From: Dolomitihabitans soli
GTDB taxonomy: Bacteria; Actinomycetota; Actinomycetes; Streptosporangiales; Streptosporangiaceae
DNA: 64,000 bases
Direction of reading: 5' to 3'
Assembly (NCBI RefSeq): GCF_022213955.1
Contig: NZ_JAKNTW010000005.1
Span: forward strand, 62,001 to 126,000
Part shown: positions 1-8,182 of the stretch, piece after piece
How the letters are laid out: each line of letters begins with the position of its first letter
How positions within the stretch are numbered: the first letter of the stretch is position 1
The notes under the pieces: generated by a model
The model's input: the letters and a program-made list of their open reading frames with translations, nothing else
Databases searched by the model: none
Told to the model about the DNA's origin: nothing
Made by a program: the position numbers and the translations under genes

Positions 1-1437
1 CCCGACGTGCTCGTCGAGCACGCCGATCGCGCCGTCGAGGTCGCCCAGCGCGGCGGTGGCGAGGGCGAGGTGCTGCCCGATGACGGCGTGCTCGGCGGAG
101 GTCCTGACCCCGGTGCTGGCGTGCCGCAGATGCTTGATCGACGCCCGCGCGTCGTAGCCGCCGAGGGCGACGCCGAGTTGCAGGGTCAGTTTCGCGCGAT
201 GGGCGGGGGACAACGAGCCCTGGATGGCCCGTTGCAGGCAGGCGGTGGACTGTTCGAGGTCGCCCATCGACGCCAGCCGTACGGCCACGTCGCAGAGCAG
301 GTCGGTGATCTCCGGGTCGGTGGTGGAACCGGCCGCGAGGAGGTGCCGGCCGAGGAGCGCGGCGTCGGCGTCCCGGGCGGCCAGCACCTTCGCGGCGGCC
401 AGGTGGCGGGTGCTCCGTTCCGCGGTGCGCATGCACCGGTACAGGGTGGTCCGCACGATGGGATGGACGAACGCGACGGTTCCTCCGGCGCGCAGCAGCC
501 CCAGTTCGGTGAGCGACTGGATGGTGTCGTCGCACGTCGACCCCTCGAACCCGCACAGCTCCCGCACGACGGAGGGCCGGGCGGTGCCGCCGAGGACGGC
601 GAGGACCTTGGCGACGTCCAGCGCCTGGGCCGAGTGGCGGGCGAGCCTGTCGGAGATGTACCGCGCGATGCGCGGCGGGGCCAGACCGGCCAGCAGCCCG
701 GTGGACTCGTCGTCCGCGGCGATGCCCTCGGCGTTGAGCAGCCGGGCCAGATCCCAGGTGAAACGCGGGTTCCCGCCGGTCAGCCGCAGGCACAGGGCCG
801 CGAACTGAGGGCTGACCGGAGTCTCCCGGTTGGTCGCGAGGACCTGCTCGACGTCCTCCTGCCCGAACGGGTTCAGGTGGATCTCGGTGAGGTTGAGCGT
901 GTTGCGCAGATCGTCGTACGGCTCGCGGGCGGCGGGCCGTTCGCCGGTGGACACGGAGGCCACCAGCAGGAGCGGGAGCCCGGACAGTCCGCGGGCCAGG
1001 TGGGCCAGCCAGCTCAGCGACGGCTCGTCGATCCGCTGCACGTCGTCCACCACGAGCACCAGCGGTCCTTCGGCGGTGAGGTGGTGGACCCGGGCGTCGA
1101 GTTCGGCGAACTGGTCGTCCAGTCCGGGGTCGGGGCCGAAGCCGAGTCCAAGGTCGGGGCCGGAGGAGAGGGTGGGGACGGCGGGCGGCACGCCGAGAAG
1201 TTCTCTCGCGCAGCCGAGGATCCGCTGCGGGCGCCGATGGCCCCCGGAGGTGTAGAGGACGCGGAGCTCACGCTGTCGCGCGGTCTCCACCACATAGTCG
1301 AGCAGGGCGGTCTTCCCCGCCCCCGCTCCGCCTTCTATGATCACTACGGCGGAGCGGTTCTCCGCGACACCGTCTATGAGCCCCTCAATGATCTCGGTTT
1401 CCCGGCTGCGGCCGAACAATGGATGGTTTTCGTGCAC
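1..1437 (-). CDS. LuxR/LAL-type STAND ATPase regulator, N-terminal part, truncated by window edge
   Basis: The reverse strand reads through 479 codons without a stop and leaves the window at base 1, so the C-terminus is missing. The start is GTG at 1437: an in-frame stop lies a few codons upstream and a purine-rich stretch (GAGATGGGGATG) precedes it. The protein opens with FGRSRE, then a P-loop GGAGAGKT at about residues 36-43 and a Walker B LVVDDVQ near residue 131, followed by a helical winged region. This is the AAA/STAND core of large ATP-dependent LuxR (LAL) or related regulators, usually 900-1000 residues with a C-terminal LuxR helix-turn-helix. That HTH would lie outside the window, so DNA binding is inferred from the family. 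The neighbouring GntR gene lies upstream on the same strand behind its own terminator-like hairpin. Confidence 0.8.
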   Translation of the reverse strand, partial: MHENHPLFGRSRETEIIEGLIDGVAENRSAVVIIEGGAGAGKTALLDYVVETARQRELRVLYTSGGHRRPQRILGCARELLGVPPAVPTLSSGPDLGLGFGPDPGLDDQFAELDARVHHLTAEGPLVLVVDDVQRIDEPSLSWLAHLARGLSGLPLLLVASVSTGERPAAREPYDDLRNTLNLTEIHLNPFGQEDVEQVLATNRETPVSPQFAALCLRLTGGNPRFTWDLARLLNAEGIAADDESTGLLAGLAPPRIARYISDRLARHSAQALDVAKVLAVLGGTARPSVVRELCGFEGSTCDDTIQSLTELGLLRAGGTVAFVHPIVRTTLYRCMRTAERSTRHLAAAKVLAARDADAALLGRHLLAAGSTTDPEITDLLCDVAVRLASMGDLEQSTACLQRAIQGSLSPAHRAKLTLQLGVALGGYDARASIKHLRHASTGVRTSAEHAVIGQHLALATAALGDLDGAIGVLDEHVG

Positions 1438-1542
1438 GTCATCCCCATCTCATCGGGTGAAATAGCTGCACCTGCCGTCAGTATCGTGATGAGCGGTAGC
1501 AGCTGACTCGAAGCGGGTTCAGCGTGACACGACGCGACCGGG

Positions 1543-1571
1543 CGGCCCTCCGGCAGCCGGATGGAGGGCCG
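1543..1571 (-). terminator. Inverted repeat, probable terminator of the GntR gene
   Basis: Perfect 9-bp arms (CGGCCCTCC at 1543-1551, GGAGGGCCG at 1563-1571) flank an 11-nt loop. It lies about 125 bp past the GntR stop and ahead of the next reverse-strand gene. There is no T-run, as is common for actinomycete terminators. Confidence 0.5.
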
Positions 1572-1621
1572 TGACGCGGTCAGCGGCAGGATGCGCTCCC
1601 CCGGGACCGGCAGCCGGGTGC

Positions 1622-1722
1622 CGGGGCCGTGAGGTCACTCCCCGTTCCGGGGCCGGTCGCGGAGCCGGACCGGCCGCGGTGTCGGGGCCGTGAGGTCACT
1701 CCCCGTTCCGGGGCCGGTCGCG
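1622..1722. repeat. Direct repeat duplicating the 3' end of the GntR gene
   Basis: The 40 bases at 1622-1661 are repeated exactly at 1683-1722, an offset of 61 bp, with weaker similarity continuing to either side. The copy at 1683-1722 is the real coding tail, with the stop codon at 1696-1698. The copy at 1622-1661 repeats the last codons plus stop just downstream. This looks like a local segmental duplication. Confidence 0.85.
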
Positions 1723-2427
1723 CAGCCGGGCCAGCCGGTTGCGGACGCCGTCGAAGTGGGCGCAGACCGCGGTGACGGCGGCCTCCCGATCTCCCGCCGC
1801 GACGGCGGTGTAGATGTCGCGGTGTCTGCGGGCCACGTCGGCGGCCGGCTCGTCCGGTGTGCCCAAACTGTCGCGCAGTTGGAAGTAGACGTCCCAGAAC
1901 GCTCCCAGTAACTGGCTGACCAGGGGGTTCTCCAGCGGACGGTAGAGCAGGTCGTGGAAGAGCCGGTCGGTGTCCGGGGAGACCTCGCCCACCAGCGCCT
2001 CGGCCTCCATCCGGGTCAGGACCTCGGCGACGGGGGTCAGGTCGACCTCGTCCAGCTCGATCAGCCGCTGGACCAGGCCGCTCTCCAGGATCTCGCGGAT
2101 CTCGATCAGGTAGCCGAGGTCGTTGCGGCCGTCCTGGAGGGTGATCCGGCTGTGGAAGGCCAACTCGTCGACGAGACCGGTCAGGGACATCGTGCCGACG
2201 AACATCCCGAAACCGTGGCGGATGTCCACGATGCCGACGGCCTGGAGGGCTTTGAGCGCCTCGCGGACCGAGTTGCGGCTGATCCCGAGGTCCTCCATCA
2301 GTTCCGTCTCGGTGGGCAGGGGGTCGCCTGCCACCAGCCTTCGTCGAAGGATCATCTCCTTGACGGCCTCCTGGGCCTCGACCGCACGGCTGAGCCGTCC
2401 GCGCAGCGGGCGTGGGGCAGTAGTCAT
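1696..2427 (-). CDS. GntR family (FadR/FCD) transcriptional regulator
   Basis: A 243-residue protein starting MTTAPRPLRGRLSR. Residues about 8-75 form a GntR winged helix (AVKEMILRRRLVAGDPLPTE, then a recognition helix around GISRNSVREALKAL). The C-terminal 150 residues are the all-helical FCD ligand domain (EIREILESGL, later FHDLLYRPLENP and HRDIYTAVAAGD). An upstream in-frame ATG exists at 2496, but the start at 2427 leaves a normal family length and keeps the divergent promoter intact. It is divergent from the peptide ABC importer, with 140 bp between them holding a promoter and a palindrome, so it is probably the local, effector-released repressor of that operon. The ligand is not predictable; FCD proteins usually bind organic acids or amino acid derivatives. 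Confidence 0.9.
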   Translation of the reverse strand: MTTAPRPLRGRLSRAVEAQEAVKEMILRRRLVAGDPLPTETELMEDLGISRNSVREALKALQAVGIVDIRHGFGMFVGTMSLTGLVDELAFHSRITLQDGRNDLGYLIEIREILESGLVQRLIELDEVDLTPVAEVLTRMEAEALVGEVSPDTDRLFHDLLYRPLENPLVSQLLGAFWDVYFQLRDSLGTPDEPAADVARRHRDIYTAVAAGDREAAVTAVCAHFDGVRNRLARLRDRPRNGE

Positions 2428-2482
2428 CCGGTAATCCCATCGGATCGAGAAGGCAAAGACGAAACAATCCGGCAACATCCTG

Positions 2483-2512
2483 TTGACCTGGATCACAGTC
2501 TCCCTTTACCGT
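2483..2512 (+). promoter_or_regulatory. Candidate promoter of the peptide ABC operon
   Basis: TTGACC at 2483-2488 and TACCGT at 2507-2512 are separated by 18 bp, a good match to the actinobacterial housekeeping consensus. The transcript would start near 2519, just ahead of the palindrome at 2536-2553 and the ribosome site at 2556-2563. Confidence 0.55.
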
Positions 2513-2535
2513 CCAACACTAACGCACAACATGGG

Positions 2536-2553
2536 ACATGGGACGTCCTATGT
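2536..2553. promoter_or_regulatory. Palindromic candidate GntR operator
   Basis: Two 9-bp half sites (ACATGGGAC / GTCCTATGT, one mismatch) meet at 2544/2545. The left half is also part of a direct repeat, ACATGGG twice, at 2529-2542. It sits downstream of the putative transcription start and overlaps the leader of the binding-protein gene, a typical place for a repressor site. Binding by the adjacent GntR protein is inferred. Confidence 0.45.
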
Positions 2554-2567
2554 TCAGAGGAGGCACA

Positions 2568-4190
2568 GTGAGCGCCCCGTCATCTCGGCCGGTCTTCAGC
2601 CGTCGCGACTTCCTGCGCTACAGCGGGGCGACCGGTGCGGCCGCGGTCATCGCGTCCACCCTCGCGGCCTGCTCGGGAGGCCCCGCCTCGACCGGCTCGG
2701 TCGGCGCCGGTACGGACAAGGACCTGATCACCGCCGTCATCGGATACGGAAACGACGGCAGCTGGGATCCCACGCAGACCGCCTCCGCCTTCGGGATGGC
2801 CGGCATCCAGCACATCTACGAGGGGCTGCTGGACACCGACCCGATCACCCGCGAGCCGTACCCGGCCCTGGCCACCGCGCTGCCCGCCGACGTCGAGGCC
2901 ACCACCTGGAAGTTCACCCTCCGGGAGGGCGCCAAGTGGCACGACGGCAAGCCGGTGACGGCCGACGACGTGGTCTTCACGTTCCAGCGGGTGCTCGACC
3001 CCGAGGCGAACGTGCTGGTCGGCTCGTTCTTCAAGTCCTGGCTCAAGGAGGTCAAGAAGATCGACGACCGCAACGTCGAACTGGTCTTCAAGTTCCCCTT
3101 CCCCGACGCGGCCCCCCGGCTGTCGATCGCCAAGATCATGCCGAAGCACGTCTTCGAGGCCCCCGGCGCCTGGGACGCGGCCAAGGGCGGCAAGACCTGC
3201 GGCTCCGGGCCGTACAAGATGACCTCGCACCAGCCCAAGTCGAACACCACCTTCGAGGCGTTCGCCGACTACAACGGCCCCCGGCCGGCCACCGTGAAGA
3301 AGATGAACTGGCTGACCATCGTGGACGCCTCCGCCCGGGTCGCGAAGATCTCCGGCGGCGGGGCCGAGGCGCAGATCGCGGACAACGTCCCGTACGCCAA
3401 CATCGACCAGCTCACCAAGTCGGGGCTGACCGTCGAGGGCGGCAAGGGCATGAACCACATGTTCCTGATGTTCAACACGGCCACCAAGCCCTTCGACGAC
3501 GTCCGTGTACGGCAGGCGCTGCACTACGCCATCGACAAGCAGAAGATGATCGAGGTGGCGCTCAAGGGCCACGGCACGGCGTCCAGTTCCTTCCTCAACG
3601 AGGAGAACGCGGCCTACGCCAAGGCGTCCACGGTCTACGACTACGACCCGGACAAGGCCAAGGCGCTGCTGAAGGAGGCCGGGGTCGAGAACCTCACGGT
3701 CAACCTGATGTCGGTCAACGTGAGCTGGATCGTCGACTGCCTGCCCACCATCGCGGCCTCCTGGGAGGCGGTGGGCATCAAGACCACCCTGGAGCCGCAG
3801 GAGACCACGGCCGTGTTCACCAAGATGGACCAGTTCCAGGACTACCAGGTGGTCGCGGCGGCCTCGAACCCCAACCAGTTCGGGCTCGACGCCGACCTGA
3901 TCATGCGTTACAACTACGTCGCCGAGGGCCTGTGGATGCAGTACAGCAAGTGGGACAAGAGCGCCGACGCCAAGGCCCTGTTCACGCTGATGGACAAGGC
4001 CACCGAGGAGCTGGACCCGAAGAAGAAGCTGCAGCTGACCCACGAGTACCTTGACGTGATCGCCGAGAAGGCGGTGCTCTACCCGGTGGTGCACACCGAG
4101 CTGATGACCGCCTGGGATCCGAAGAAGGTGTCCGGGCTCAAGGCCCAGGCGTACCCGGGGATCAACGTGCTGCAGGCCAAGCGCGTCTGA
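2568..4190 (+). CDS. ABC transporter substrate-binding lipoprotein (SBP family 5, DppA-like)
   Basis: A 540-residue extracytoplasmic binding protein of the peptide/nickel family. The start is GTG at 2568, four bases after GAGGAGG; the ATG at 2538 would lie inside the operator palindrome. The N-terminus carries a Tat signal (SRRDFLRYSG, residues about 9-18) followed by a hydrophobic segment and a lipobox, LAAC, giving a lipid-anchored protein on the outer face of the membrane. Family hallmarks include WKFTLREGAKWHDGKPVTADD and VRQALHYAIDKQKM. It is the first gene of a five-gene operon with two permease units and two ATPase units. The substrate cannot be read from sequence: peptides, nickel chelates, opines and amino acid derivatives all occur in this family. 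The DapA-family enzyme downstream suggests a compound feeding into keto-acid or amino acid metabolism. Confidence 0.93.
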   Translation: MSAPSSRPVFSRRDFLRYSGATGAAAVIASTLAACSGGPASTGSVGAGTDKDLITAVIGYGNDGSWDPTQTASAFGMAGIQHIYEGLLDTDPITREPYPALATALPADVEATTWKFTLREGAKWHDGKPVTADDVVFTFQRVLDPEANVLVGSFFKSWLKEVKKIDDRNVELVFKFPFPDAAPRLSIAKIMPKHVFEAPGAWDAAKGGKTCGSGPYKMTSHQPKSNTTFEAFADYNGPRPATVKKMNWLTIVDASARVAKISGGGAEAQIADNVPYANIDQLTKSGLTVEGGKGMNHMFLMFNTATKPFDDVRVRQALHYAIDKQKMIEVALKGHGTASSSFLNEENAAYAKASTVYDYDPDKAKALLKEAGVENLTVNLMSVNVSWIVDCLPTIAASWEAVGIKTTLEPQETTAVFTKMDQFQDYQVVAAASNPNQFGLDADLIMRYNYVAEGLWMQYSKWDKSADAKALFTLMDKATEELDPKKKLQLTHEYLDVIAEKAVLYPVVHTELMTAWDPKKVSGLKAQAYPGINVLQAKRV

Positions 4191-4192
4191 CC

Positions 4193-5152
4193 ATGGCCGT
4201 CATCGTCAGAATGCTGGTCCGCCGGCTGCTCATCCTCGTCCCGTTGCTGCTGGGCGTCATCCTGTTCGTGTTCATCGTCATGCGGTTCTCGAACAACAAG
4301 CCGGAGTACGCCTACTTCCAGGGCGCCAATCCGAGCCCGGCGCAGATCCACCAGTTCCAGCTGGAGAACGGCCTGCTGGATCCGCTGCCGGTGCGTTACC
4401 TGCGCTTCGTCGGCGACCTGTTCCAGGGGGACATGGGCACCAGCGTGCTCACCAAGGCGCCGGTGCTGGACTCGGTGCTCACCGCGCTGCCGCTGACCTT
4501 CCAGCTCACCCTGCTGGGGCTGGCGATCGGGATCGTCCTCGCGCTGCTCTTCGGCGTCACGGCGGCGATCTTCCGGGACCGCTGGCCCGACCAGCTGATC
4601 CGGGTGGTCTCGCTGGTCGGGGTGGCGGCCCCGTCGTTCTGGCTGGCCCTGCTGATGATTCAGTGGCTCGCGGTGGGGGAGGGGCTCTTCCCCACCGGCG
4701 GCTACATCAACCCGGCCGACTCCTTCCTCGGCTGGCTGCGGTCGATGACGCTCCCCGCGCTGTCGCTGTCCCTCCCGATCGCGGCCCAGCTCATCCGGAT
4801 CATCCGCACGTCGATGGTCGAAGAACTGGACCGCGACTACGTGCGGACCGCGATCGGCAGCGGCCTGCCGCCGATCGTGGTGGTCGGGCGCAACGTGCTG
4901 CGCAACGCGCTGATCAACCCGCTCACGGTGCTGGGCCTGCGGGTCGGCTACCTGATCGGCGGCGCGGTGGTCATCGAGCAGATCTACTCCCTCCCCGGGA
5001 TGGGCCAGCTCATGATCAACGCGGTCCGCGACGGCGACCCGGCCGTGGTCCAGGGCGTGGTGCTGACCATCGCCGTCGGTTTCATGGTCGTCAACCTGCT
5101 GGTCGACGTCCTCTATCTACTGATCAATCCCCGACTCAGGAGCGCCGCTTGA
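4193..5152 (+). CDS. ABC transporter permease, DppB/OppB-like
   Basis: A 319-residue integral membrane subunit starting MAVIVRMLVRRLLILVPLLL, two bases after the stop of the binding protein. The N-terminal helix, the long extracytoplasmic loop and about six helices match DppB. The EAA-type coupling loop for the ATPase lies around DRDYVRTAIGSGLPPIVVVG, and the family signature LIGGAVVIEQIYSLPGMG follows. It forms the translocation channel with the permease half of the next gene, whose ATG overlaps this stop as TGATG, implying translational coupling. Residues AVVQGVVLTIAVGFMVVNL near the end form the last helix. Nothing is missing compared with the family. Confidence 0.93.
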   Translation: MAVIVRMLVRRLLILVPLLLGVILFVFIVMRFSNNKPEYAYFQGANPSPAQIHQFQLENGLLDPLPVRYLRFVGDLFQGDMGTSVLTKAPVLDSVLTALPLTFQLTLLGLAIGIVLALLFGVTAAIFRDRWPDQLIRVVSLVGVAAPSFWLALLMIQWLAVGEGLFPTGGYINPADSFLGWLRSMTLPALSLSLPIAAQLIRIIRTSMVEELDRDYVRTAIGSGLPPIVVVGRNVLRNALINPLTVLGLRVGYLIGGAVVIEQIYSLPGMGQLMINAVRDGDPAVVQGVVLTIAVGFMVVNLLVDVLYLLINPRLRSAA

Positions 5153-7086
5153 TGAGAAGAGGACTGGCGGAGGCCCTCTCGCGGCCGGGCATCGACTTCA
5201 AGAGGCTCTCCTGGTCCTCCTGGGTCGCCCTCGCGGTGCTCGCGGTGGTCATCCTCGCCGCCGTGCTCGCCCCCTGGCTGGCGCCGCACTCGCCGTACTT
5301 CCAGGACGCGGCCGGCGGCGGCCCGTCCGCCGCGCACTGGATGGGCGCGGACAGCGCCAACCGCGACATCCTGAGTCGCCTGATGTACGGCGCGCGGTGG
5401 TCGCTGCTGATCGGCCTCGGCGCGACCGGGCTGGCCCTGGTCGCCGGGGCCGCGATCGGCGCGGTGGCCGCGACCTCGCGCAAGGCCGTCGACGAGACGA
5501 TCATGCGCCTGCTCGACGTGATCATGGCCTTCCCCGGCATCGCGCTGGCCGCGGTGCTGGTGGCGGTCTTCGGCGGCAGCGTCCCGGTGCTGGTGATGGC
5601 CATCGCCTTCCTCTACATGCCCTCGGTCGCCCGGGTGGTGCGGGCCAACGTGCTGGCCCAGTACGGCGAGGACTACGTGGCGGCCGAACGGGTCATCGGC
5701 GCCCGCACCCCGCACATCCTGACCCGGCACGTGGCCGTCAACTGCGCCGCGCCGGTGCTGGTGTTCTGCACGGTGATGGTCGCCGACGCGATCGTCTTCG
5801 AGGCGTCCCTGTCGTTCATCGGCGCCGGGGTGCGCCCGCCCGACCCCTCCTGGGGCAGCGTCATCGCCGACGGCAGGAACATGGTGCTGCTCGGCGGCTG
5901 GTGGGCCACCGTGTTCCCCGGCCTGCTGATCCTGATCACCGTGCTGGCGCTGAACATCCTGTCCGAGGGCGTCTCCGACGCCTGGGCCGCGCCCGCCACC
6001 CGTACGGCGGGCAGCGGCGGCAAGGGCGACGCGTTCGAGCAGGCCCGGCCGGGTTCCGGCGAGACGACCGAGTTGCCCGGACTCGCCGAGGCCGCGCGCC
6101 GCCTGGCGGAACGCGCCCGCCCCCTCCCGGACGGCCCGCCGATCCTGCGGGTCACGAACCTGGCCATCGGCTTCGAGGGCAGGCACGACGGGGTGGACAT
6201 CGTCGACGGCATCTCCTTCGACATCCGGCCGGGCGAGGTGCTCGGGCTGGTCGGCGAGTCCGGCTGCGGCAAGTCGCTCACCGCGCTGGCCGTGATGGGC
6301 CTGCAACCACGCGAGGCGAGGATCCGCGGCGAGATCCACTTCGACGGTCAGGACCTGCTGAGCCTGTCCCGCAAGGCGCGGCGGCGGCTGCTCGGCCACG
6401 ACATGGCGATGATCTACCAGGACGCGCTCTCCTCGCTGAACCCCGCGATGACCATCAGAGCCCAGCTCAAACAGGTCGTCAGGCGCGGCGGCAAACGCAG
6501 CGCGACCGAACTCCTCGAACTGGTCGGCCTCGACCCGCCGCGCACCCTGTCCTCCTACCCGCACGAACTGTCGGGCGGCCAGCGTCAGCGCGTGCTGATC
6601 GCGATGGCCCTGTCGCGCAACCCCAAGCTGATCGTCGCCGACGAGCCCACCACCGCCCTGGACGTCACCGTGCAGGCCCAGGTGATCGAACTGCTGCTGC
6701 GGCTGCGCGAGGAACTCGGCTTCGCGCTCATCCTGGTCTCCCACGACCTCGCGCTGGTCTCCGACGTCACCGACAGGGTCGTGGTGATGTACGGCGGGCA
6801 GATCGTCGAGACCGGCGTCACCTGGGAACTCGTCGGCGCCCCCGCCCACCACTACGCCCGTGGACTACTCGGCTCGGTGTTGTCGCTGGAGTCCGGCGCC
6901 GCCCGGCTCACCCAGATCCGCGGCGTGGTCCCCTCACCCGCCGACTTCCCGGCCGGTTGCCGCTTCGCCGACCGCTGCCCGATGGCCACCGACGTGTGCC
7001 GCGCCGAGACCCCGGCCCTGACCGGGGACGCGCACCGGCACTCCGTGGCCTGCCATCATCCGGCGAAGATCGAGGTGCCCGCATGA
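5152..7086 (+). CDS. Fused ABC permease (DppC-like) and ATP-binding protein (DppD-like)
   Basis: A 644-residue fusion of two normally separate importer subunits. Residues about 1-285 are a DppC-type permease: N-terminal helix VALAVLAVVILAAVLAPWLA, the HWMGADSANRDILSR motif typical of DppC, and the coupling loop YGEDYVAAERVIGARTPHI. A charged linker of about 45 residues leads to the ATPase, with Walker A GESGCGKS near residues 367-374, the signature LSGGQRQRVLIAMAL, Walker B LIVADEPTTALD and the C-terminal oligopeptide-type domain with the cysteine cluster CRFADRCPMATDVC. The start is ATG 5152 overlapping the previous stop. Such fusions are known in actinobacteria. It forces 1:1 stoichiometry of one permease and one ATPase, the second ATPase being the next gene. 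Confidence 0.93.
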   Translation: MRRGLAEALSRPGIDFKRLSWSSWVALAVLAVVILAAVLAPWLAPHSPYFQDAAGGGPSAAHWMGADSANRDILSRLMYGARWSLLIGLGATGLALVAGAAIGAVAATSRKAVDETIMRLLDVIMAFPGIALAAVLVAVFGGSVPVLVMAIAFLYMPSVARVVRANVLAQYGEDYVAAERVIGARTPHILTRHVAVNCAAPVLVFCTVMVADAIVFEASLSFIGAGVRPPDPSWGSVIADGRNMVLLGGWWATVFPGLLILITVLALNILSEGVSDAWAAPATRTAGSGGKGDAFEQARPGSGETTELPGLAEAARRLAERARPLPDGPPILRVTNLAIGFEGRHDGVDIVDGISFDIRPGEVLGLVGESGCGKSLTALAVMGLQPREARIRGEIHFDGQDLLSLSRKARRRLLGHDMAMIYQDALSSLNPAMTIRAQLKQVVRRGGKRSATELLELVGLDPPRTLSSYPHELSGGQRQRVLIAMALSRNPKLIVADEPTTALDVTVQAQVIELLLRLREELGFALILVSHDLALVSDVTDRVVVMYGGQIVETGVTWELVGAPAHHYARGLLGSVLSLESGAARLTQIRGVVPSPADFPAGCRFADRCPMATDVCRAETPALTGDAHRHSVACHHPAKIEVPA

Positions 7087-8087
7087 GCCTGCTGGAACTG
7101 GACGGCGTGCATGTCGTGCACCGGGCCCGGTCGGGCGGCCTGTTCACCCGGGACCGGGTGCACGCCCTCACCGCCGCCGATCTGACGCTCTCGGCGGGCG
7201 AGACGGCCGGAGTGGTGGGCGAGTCGGGGTGCGGGAAGTCCACGCTGGCGAAGGTACTGGTCGGGTTGCAGCGGCCGACCTCCGGCACGGTGTCCTTCAA
7301 GGGCGAGGACCTGTGGTCGATGAAGGAGAGCAGGCGCAGGGCGGTCATCGGGTCCAGCGTCGGGATGATCTTCCAGGATCCGTCCACGGCGCTGAACCGG
7401 CGGCTGTCCGTCGGGCAGGTCCTGCGTGACCCGCTCAACGTGCACCGCCGCGGCACCCCGGGGCAACGCGACGAACGGGTGCGGGAACTGCTCGACCTGG
7501 TCGGCCTGCCGCGGAGCGCCGCCGGCCGGCTGCCCGGCCAGCTCTCCGGCGGCCAGCGGCAGCGGGTGGCCATCGCCCGCGCGCTCGCCCTCGAACCCGA
7601 GCTGCTGATCGCGGACGAGCCGACCAGCGCGCTGGACGTGTCGGTCCGCGCCCAGATCCTCAACCTGCTGCTGGACCTCAAGGACCGGCTCGGCCTCGCC
7701 CTCGTCTTCGTCTCGCACGACATCCAGACGGTACGGCGGATGAGCGACCGGGTGATCACCATGTACCTGGGCCGGATCGTCGAGGACACTCCGGCGCACG
7801 CCGTGCCGATGAACGCCCGTCACCCCTACACCCGGGCGCTGTTCTCCGCCACGCCCGGCCTCATCTCACCGATCACCCCCATTCCGCTGGTGGGATCCGT
7901 GCCGTCGGCGACCCGCCCGCCCAGCGGCTGCCCGTTCCGCACCCGGTGCTGGAAGGCTGACGACGCGTGCGCGGCGAGCATGCCCGCCGTACAGAACACC
8001 ACCGGCCATCTCTTCCGTTGCCACCACCCGGTCCCCGCGGGGGCCACCGACCTCGAACTGATCAGCCAAGTACAGGAGCGTCCTTGA
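7083..8087 (+). CDS. ABC transporter ATP-binding protein, DppF/OppF-like
   Basis: A 334-residue cytoplasmic ATPase starting at the ATG of an ATGA overlap with the previous gene. Walker A GESGCGKST begins near residue 46; the Q-loop (MIFQDPSTALNRRLS), signature LSGGQRQRVAIARAL, Walker B LLIADEPTSALD and H-loop FVSHDIQTV are all present. The C-terminal extension has the peptide-family cysteine motif CPFRTRCWKADDAC. It pairs with the ATPase half of the upstream fusion to power import. The last codons and stop lie at the edge of an IS-end-like segment (TTGACATCC), so the original C-terminus may have differed slightly. Confidence 0.93.
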   Translation: MSLLELDGVHVVHRARSGGLFTRDRVHALTAADLTLSAGETAGVVGESGCGKSTLAKVLVGLQRPTSGTVSFKGEDLWSMKESRRRAVIGSSVGMIFQDPSTALNRRLSVGQVLRDPLNVHRRGTPGQRDERVRELLDLVGLPRSAAGRLPGQLSGGQRQRVAIARALALEPELLIADEPTSALDVSVRAQILNLLLDLKDRLGLALVFVSHDIQTVRRMSDRVITMYLGRIVEDTPAHAVPMNARHPYTRALFSATPGLISPITPIPLVGSVPSATRPPSGCPFRTRCWKADDACAASMPAVQNTTGHLFRCHHPVPAGATDLELISQVQERP

Positions 8088-8168
8088 CATCCTCTCCCCC
8101 GTGAACGAGGGGATTCCCACAGTCGCCCGCAGGGTTTCCTGCCCCGCCTCAAGGCAGGGGTATCCACG
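8084..8168. mobile_element. IS200/IS605-like terminal hairpins, remnant or miniature element
   Basis: Two similar stem-loops sit between the transporter operon and the DapA-family gene. Hairpin 1 spans 8096-8112 (CCCC-CG, loop TGAA, CG, bulged A, GGGG). Hairpin 2 spans 8142-8160 (CCCC-GCC, loop TCAA, GGC, bulged A, GGGG). Both are followed by a short ATTCC or TATCC-type word and preceded by TCCT or CCTC. The leading TTGACATCCTC and GGGGATTCC words resemble ends of IS605/TnpB-type elements seen in actinomycetes. No transposase or TnpB gene lies nearby. Assignment rests on remembered resemblance, not on a search. Confidence 0.5.
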
Positions 8169-8182
8169 CTCAAGGAGAAACG

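Noticed and set aside
7-1506. A 499-codon forward open frame opposite the first gene
   Set aside because: The composition (Gly/Arg/Val-rich, no domain) is that of an antisense frame in GC-rich DNA; the reverse strand encodes a clear AAA/STAND protein with P-loop and Walker B.
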